Source: an uncultured Eubacterium sp.
Lineage (GTDB): Bacteria > Bacillota > Clostridia > Lachnospirales > Lachnospiraceae
NCBI GenBank assembly: GCA_934317205.1
Contig: CAKREL010000024.1
Location: 1-25,037, forward strand
Direction: 5' to 3'
Length of the DNA stretch: 25,037 bases
Under the pieces are notes generated by a model. It saw only the letters and a list, made by a program, of their open reading frames with translations. It was not told the DNA's origin and did no database searches. Both the position numbers and the translations under genes were made by a program. Shown one piece after another: positions 21,659 to 25,037 of the stretch; positions within the stretch are counted from its first letter, which is position 1, and the number at the start of each line of letters is the position of its first letter.

Positions 21659-22603
21659 TTAGGAAAAATATACAAGACCATCTTCTGGTTCTTCTGCTTT
21701 TACAACTTCTTTTGCATACAGAACAGGACCTTTTCCGCGGTATTCTTTCGCAAATTCATTGTGGATTTCTGCAGTCACATAAATCCAGGATTTATGCGGA
21801 ATCTCCATGGCTTTGTCATACTTGCATTTCAAACCGATAAACTGGATATCCTCTGCACAGCAAGTCATGGCAAAACGTCCTGGTACCATGATCGGCTTTT
21901 TGCCAAGCTTATCCGGTCTGTATACAAGTCCAAGAAAACGAATGGTCTTTCCTTCGTATTTCTGCGGATTATCCTGTACATCCAGGTAAAAAATACCATA
22001 ATCTGCATCTGTAATCTCGATCACATCCTGATTCAGATCATACGGAAGCTCATCTGCATCACTTTCATCGATGGTTCCGTCTTCCCTTTCATACACAATC
22101 TGTGCACGACGGTTTACAGCTTTGATCGTTCTGCGGAATTTTGCTTTTGGAGTGTCTTCGGTGCAGCGGTTAAAAATAACTACATCCGTGTTGAAGACCT
22201 GTTCCATCATCATAGCACGCATATTGGTCAGATACAATTCAAAGGTAGAAGCATCTACTGTAGCCAGAGACTGTACAATCTCCCATCCCTTCGGCAGTTT
22301 CATCTCCAGAATCTTTGCAGATTCCCAGGTACCGTTATACTCGATAAATACCTGATCTGGTTTGACTGTATCATCGCATTCTTTCAGATATTCTTCTGTA
22401 AACTCTTCTTCCGACTCCACACCAACAACAGTAACTTTTTTTCCAGCCAGTGCTTCTTCATCGTATTCTTCATCACCATCTTCACAGGCAATGATCAGAC
22501 TTTTGGAACCGATTCCAAAATCATTTTCCAGAATGGTCTGGGTGATCAGGGATGTTTTTCCACTGTCCATAAATCCGGTAAATAAATATACTGGTATATC
22601 CAT
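21659..22603 (-). CDS. CobW/COG0523-like P-loop GTPase fused to a YcgQ/DUF1980-like domain
   Basis: A 314-residue protein. The N-terminal part is a SIMIBI P-loop GTPase with Walker A GFMDSGKTS at 10-18, related to CobW/HypB-type metallochaperones, but without the CxCC metal motif of true COG0523 proteins. An acidic stretch (EDGDEEYDEE) follows the first strand. The C-terminal part, from about residue 210 (IRFLGLVYRPDKLGKKPIMVPGR then FAMTCCAEDIQFIGL and WIYVTAEI), resembles the YcgQ/TIGR03943 (DUF1980) domain. The double Cys in TCCAED could be a metal site. It lies 99 bases after a His-rich CobW gene, so a joint role in metal handling is likely. Exact function unknown. Confidence 0.75.
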   Translation of the reverse strand: MDIPVYLFTGFMDSGKTSLITQTILENDFGIGSKSLIIACEDGDEEYDEEALAGKKVTVVGVESEEEFTEEYLKECDDTVKPDQVFIEYNGTWESAKILEMKLPKGWEIVQSLATVDASTFELYLTNMRAMMMEQVFNTDVVIFNRCTEDTPKAKFRRTIKAVNRRAQIVYEREDGTIDESDADELPYDLNQDVIEITDADYGIFYLDVQDNPQKYEGKTIRFLGLVYRPDKLGKKPIMVPGRFAMTCCAEDIQFIGLKCKYDKAMEIPHKSWIYVTAEIHNEFAKEYRGKGPVLYAKEVVKAEEPEDGLVYFS

Positions 22604-22702
22604 AATTTTTTGTTTCTCTCTTTTCTAATATATTTGAGTATATGACGAACATTCGCAATATGCCTTCACTATTTGCTCATGAACGCACACAAAGTATGAA
22701 TT

Positions 22703-23803
22703 TTAGTTCAGTTCAAACAGTTCCTCTAACTTATGTTCGTCAATATCTGTACCGATGACGCAAAGACGTCCAGTATAATCCGGCTCACCTTCACGCAGTT
22801 CATACTCACCCGGAACCATATCAAAATAGATCCATGTACCATCTTCTGCCGGAACCATTCCTTTGGCACGTAAAATGATACCGTAATCTTCTGTATCACA
22901 GAAAGTTTTCAGAATAGATTCAATCTTTTCTTTTGTGTATTTATGCGGAGTCTCTTTGCCCCAGCTGATAAATACTTCATCTGCATCATGATCATGGTGA
23001 TGATGATCGTGGCATCCACAGGTGCATCCTTCGCCGTGATCGTGGTCATGATGATGCTCATGCTCATGATCGTGGTCATGGTCGTGATGATGCTCATGCT
23101 CATGATCGTGGTCATGGTCATGATCGTGGTCATGGTCATGATGATGCTCGTGGTCATGGTCATGATGATGCTCTTCATACTCTTTCATCATTTCCTGCAT
23201 CAGTGAATCCTGCTGCTCAATAACTTTCAGAATCTGTTCACCACTGATAGAATCCCACGGAGTTGTAATAATTGCAGCCTTTGGATTTAATTTCTGGATT
23301 TCTTTTACACAAAGTTCCAGTTTTTCTTCCTTCATATTCTGTGTTCTGCTTAAGACAACAGTTGTTGCATTTTGAATCTGGTTATTAAAAAATTCGCCGA
23401 ATGCTTTCATCTGCTTTGTTGCTTTCAATGCATTGGCAACTGTTACAAGTGCATTTAATTTTACATCATGGTCTTTTTCCATATCTTTTACGGAAGACAT
23501 AACGTCAGAAAGTTTACCAACTCCAGACGGCTCGATGAGAATACGATCCGGATGATAAGTCTCGATCACTTCATTTAAACTGCGATTGAAATCTCCAACC
23601 AGAGAACAGCAGATACATCCAGAATTAAGTTCTTTGATTTCAATGCCGGAATCCTTCAAAAATCCACCATCAATACCAACTTCACCGTATTCATTCTCCA
23701 CCAGAACCACTTTCTCACCTGCGAAAACTTCTTCCAGCATTTTTTTGATAAAAGTTGTCTTTCCAGCTCCCAGAAATCCGGAAACAATGTCTATTTTTGT
23801 CAT
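22703..23803 (-). CDS. CobW/COG0523 family GTPase with His-rich loop
   Basis: A probable cytoplasmic metallochaperone or insertase GTPase, 366 residues. Walker A GFLGAGKTT is at 9-17, and the family metal motif GCICC is at 62-66. IEPSGVGK is the switch region, and SRTQN stands where NKxD-type base recognition is expected. Between about residues 211 and 278 lies a loop with about 33 His alternating with Asp/Glu, plus CTCGCH, a strong zinc or nickel buffer. A CobW C-terminal domain follows. Within the loop a 36-bp unit is tandemly duplicated in DNA (23050-23119). Aggregate metal (zinc most often for this family) is inferred, not seen. A TTGACA-N17-TAAAAT promoter lies in the end of the upstream gene. 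Confidence 0.9.
   Translation of the reverse strand: MTKIDIVSGFLGAGKTTFIKKMLEEVFAGEKVVLVENEYGEVGIDGGFLKDSGIEIKELNSGCICCSLVGDFNRSLNEVIETYHPDRILIEPSGVGKLSDVMSSVKDMEKDHDVKLNALVTVANALKATKQMKAFGEFFNNQIQNATTVVLSRTQNMKEEKLELCVKEIQKLNPKAAIITTPWDSISGEQILKVIEQQDSLMQEMMKEYEEHHHDHDHEHHHDHDHDHDHDHDHEHEHHHDHDHDHEHEHHHDHDHGEGCTCGCHDHHHHDHDADEVFISWGKETPHKYTKEKIESILKTFCDTEDYGIILRAKGMVPAEDGTWIYFDMVPGEYELREGEPDYTGRLCVIGTDIDEHKLEELFELN
23050..23119 (-). repeat. Tandem repeat coding the His/Asp-rich loop
   Basis: Two 34-base identical stretches (23050-23083 and 23086-23119) are offset by 36 bases, that is, a 12-codon in-frame duplication within a wider region of CAT/GAT-type codon repeats. It lengthens the metal-binding loop without changing frame. 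Confidence 0.8.
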
Positions 23804-23851
23804 TTTATATCATCCTTTCTTAACTTTTGAATATTCACCCTTTGACAGATT

Positions 23852-23880
23852 ATTTTAATTCTGAAATCAGGAATTGTCAA
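23852..23880 (-). promoter_or_regulatory. Promoter of the His-rich CobW gene
   Basis: Minus strand TTGACA-N17-TAAAAT, overlapping the last codons of the DUF2156 gene. Its spacer contains the inverted repeat CTGA-AA-TCAG flanked by AATT on each side (23857-23875), a possible operator. It does not resemble the Firmicute Zur box. Confidence 0.6.
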
Positions 23881-24778
23881 GGTGTGTCACATATCCCTTA
23901 AGTCCCATAAAAGCAGGGTGATAGGACTCTTTTGCCTTGCGCAGCCCTTCCACACCACTGTCATCCTCGCGATTGACATACTGATATCCTTTCGCTGCAT
24001 GCTCAGCAAACTGCTGATTGATCATCGGATAAGCTCCCGGCACATCGGAAAAAGCCTTCTCAATATGCACCACATACATATCTCTGTTTAATTCTTCTCC
24101 GATGGAAAAAGCTACTACCTCCCCTTCCGGCTCCAACCGCAGCAAACCTCCGGTCAGATGAAGTTCTTTCATAAGACGCAGGGCGTTAAATGTCACGCAC
24201 AGTTCGTCCAGTTTTTCCTCATCTTGTTCGCAGTCGTTCATTCTACGCCATTCCAGTCCCATCTGAAAACAATCTTCCACATTTTCATCCGTGATTGGCT
24301 CATAGACCCAGTTCGGATACAGATTTTTAAATTTATTCAGATGGTTCTTTTTGCCATGATATTTCTTTCCAGATAAAGCTACAAGCTTTTCCTGCTCATA
24401 TACATAATCCGCCAGATCTCGCTCGTATTCCACCTGATATTTTCCCGGAAACCATTCTTCCAACTGCTCAACATCCTTTGGCGTAGTCAGATGCAGGGCA
24501 AAAGGCTTTCCATCTTCTGCAAAGTCTTCTTCCAGTATTAAAATTGCCTGTTTCACTTTTTCCGGCTCACCAAGTGGCATCGATACACTGGTAAAATCTG
24601 TCAGATCTGCAAAAATCAGACAATCATTTACCATCGCATAACCTGTTTTATATTTTCTGCCCCAGAGATAAATGTTTGCGAAACACAGATCGCATCCCTT
24701 GTCCTGTTTTGCCTCCAGATAAACATCCATCCATGCCTTGTCGGACAGTTGTACTTTTTTTATTTTCAGTCTGCTCAT
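23867..24778 (-). CDS. DUF2156 domain protein (GNAT-like fold)
   Basis: A 303-residue protein of the DUF2156 family (PF09924), related in fold to the acyl/aminoacyl-transferase domain of phosphatidylglycerol lysyltransferase (MprF) but without membrane segments. Visible landmarks are DLCFANIYLW near the N-terminus, a middle block SGKKYHGKKNHLNKFK typical of the family, EWRRMND, VVAFSIGEEL and YVVHIEKAFSDVPGAYPMINQQFAEH, and the ending YVNREDDSGVEGLRKAKESYHP, which is characteristic. The reaction is unknown; transfer from an acyl-CoA or aminoacyl-tRNA to a small target is a family-based guess. GGAAAGGA lies before ATG. The next gene's promoter overlaps its 3' end. Confidence 0.85.
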   Translation of the reverse strand: MSRLKIKKVQLSDKAWMDVYLEAKQDKGCDLCFANIYLWGRKYKTGYAMVNDCLIFADLTDFTSVSMPLGEPEKVKQAILILEEDFAEDGKPFALHLTTPKDVEQLEEWFPGKYQVEYERDLADYVYEQEKLVALSGKKYHGKKNHLNKFKNLYPNWVYEPITDENVEDCFQMGLEWRRMNDCEQDEEKLDELCVTFNALRLMKELHLTGGLLRLEPEGEVVAFSIGEELNRDMYVVHIEKAFSDVPGAYPMINQQFAEHAAKGYQYVNREDDSGVEGLRKAKESYHPAFMGLKGYVTHLDNS

Positions 24779-24830
24779 ATATGATCACTTTTTCCTTTCC
24801 AGACTCATGTATCATCTCATAGCGAAATCG

Positions 24831-25037
24831 TTACAAATTTGCCATCTCACATAATTTGTAATAAATGCCGCCTTTCGCCAAAAGTTCTTCGTGGGTACCA
24901 CTCTCTTCGATCCCATTTTCTGTCAGCACCAGTATTCTCTGTGCATTACGGATAGTGGAAAGGCGATGTGCAATCACAAAAGTAGTACGTCCTTTTGCAA
25001 GAATTTCCAGAGATTCCTGTACCACTTTTTCACTTTC
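24831..25037 (-). CDS. ABC exporter ATPase, C-terminal fragment (cut by window edge)
   Basis: The last 68 codons of a gene that begins beyond the right edge. [15 protein letters not shown], the H-loop [14 protein letters not shown] and the ending [16 protein letters not shown] are typical of fused permease-ATPase multidrug/lipid exporters. The open frame runs through the edge without a start, so this is truncation by the window and not a pseudogene. It ends about 50 bases before the DUF2156 gene. Confidence 0.92.
   Translation of the reverse strand, partial: ESEKVVQESLEILAKGRTTFVIAHRLSTIRNAQRILVLTENGIEESGTHEELLAKGGIYYKLCEMANL

Noticed and set aside
21761..22585. 274-codon plus-strand open frame
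   Set aside because: Antisense to the GTPase-DUF1980 gene, with shadow-type composition.
23857..23875. Zur box at the CobW promoter
   Set aside because: The inverted repeat is real but does not resemble the Firmicute Zur consensus, so it is not named as such.

Overview
The window looks like a chromosome segment of an anaerobic, low-to-mid GC Firmicute, most likely a gut Lachnospiraceae-type Clostridium. The evidence is strong AGGAGG-type ribosome sites, many TTGACA/TATAAT-like promoters with 17-bp spacers, a tryptophan T-box, the sporulation protein SpoIVA and the clostridial electron-bifurcating enzyme NfnAB. No rRNA, tRNA, insertion sequence, phage gene or CRISPR array was seen. Almost everything is on the minus strand. 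The exceptions are an HxlR-type regulator and a small cupin.

Left part (1-8.5 kb): alaS; a tightly spaced purine-salvage operon (purine nucleoside phosphorylase, MTA/SAH-type deaminase, RNase HI); spoIVA; a C_GCAxxG_C_C redox-type protein divergent from an HxlR regulator.

Central part (8.6-18.3 kb): this is the metabolic highlight. Four adjacent enzymes, an SDR reductase, a 3-hydroxyacyl-CoA-dehydrogenase-like protein, a long PF04199 'cyclase' hydrolase and a DUF849/BKACE C-C cleavage enzyme, match family by family the anaerobic phloroglucinol pathway (phloroglucinol reductase, dihydrophloroglucinol cyclohydrolase, 3-hydroxy-5-oxohexanoate dehydrogenase, triacetate acetoacetate-lyase). This assignment is by family and context, not by a search. 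With them lie a small zinc-ribbon protein, a divergent cupin, a GntR/FCD regulator, a phosphate butyryltransferase and NfnAB. A coherent reading is that NfnAB makes NADPH for ring reduction, the four enzymes turn the ring into acetoacetate plus acetoacetyl-CoA, and Ptb helps conserve energy from the butyryl-CoA formed later. The ptb leader holds a tandem structured repeat whose hairpin arms covary. The nfnAB promoter carries a near-consensus Rex site.

Right part (18.4-25 kb): a trpXYZ-like ABC importer under a T-box whose apparent specifier is UGG (Trp); two COG0523/CobW-type GTPases, one with a very His-rich loop and one lacking the CxCC motif and fused to a YcgQ/DUF1980-like domain; a DUF2156 protein; and the C-terminal end of an ABC exporter ATPase cut by the window edge.
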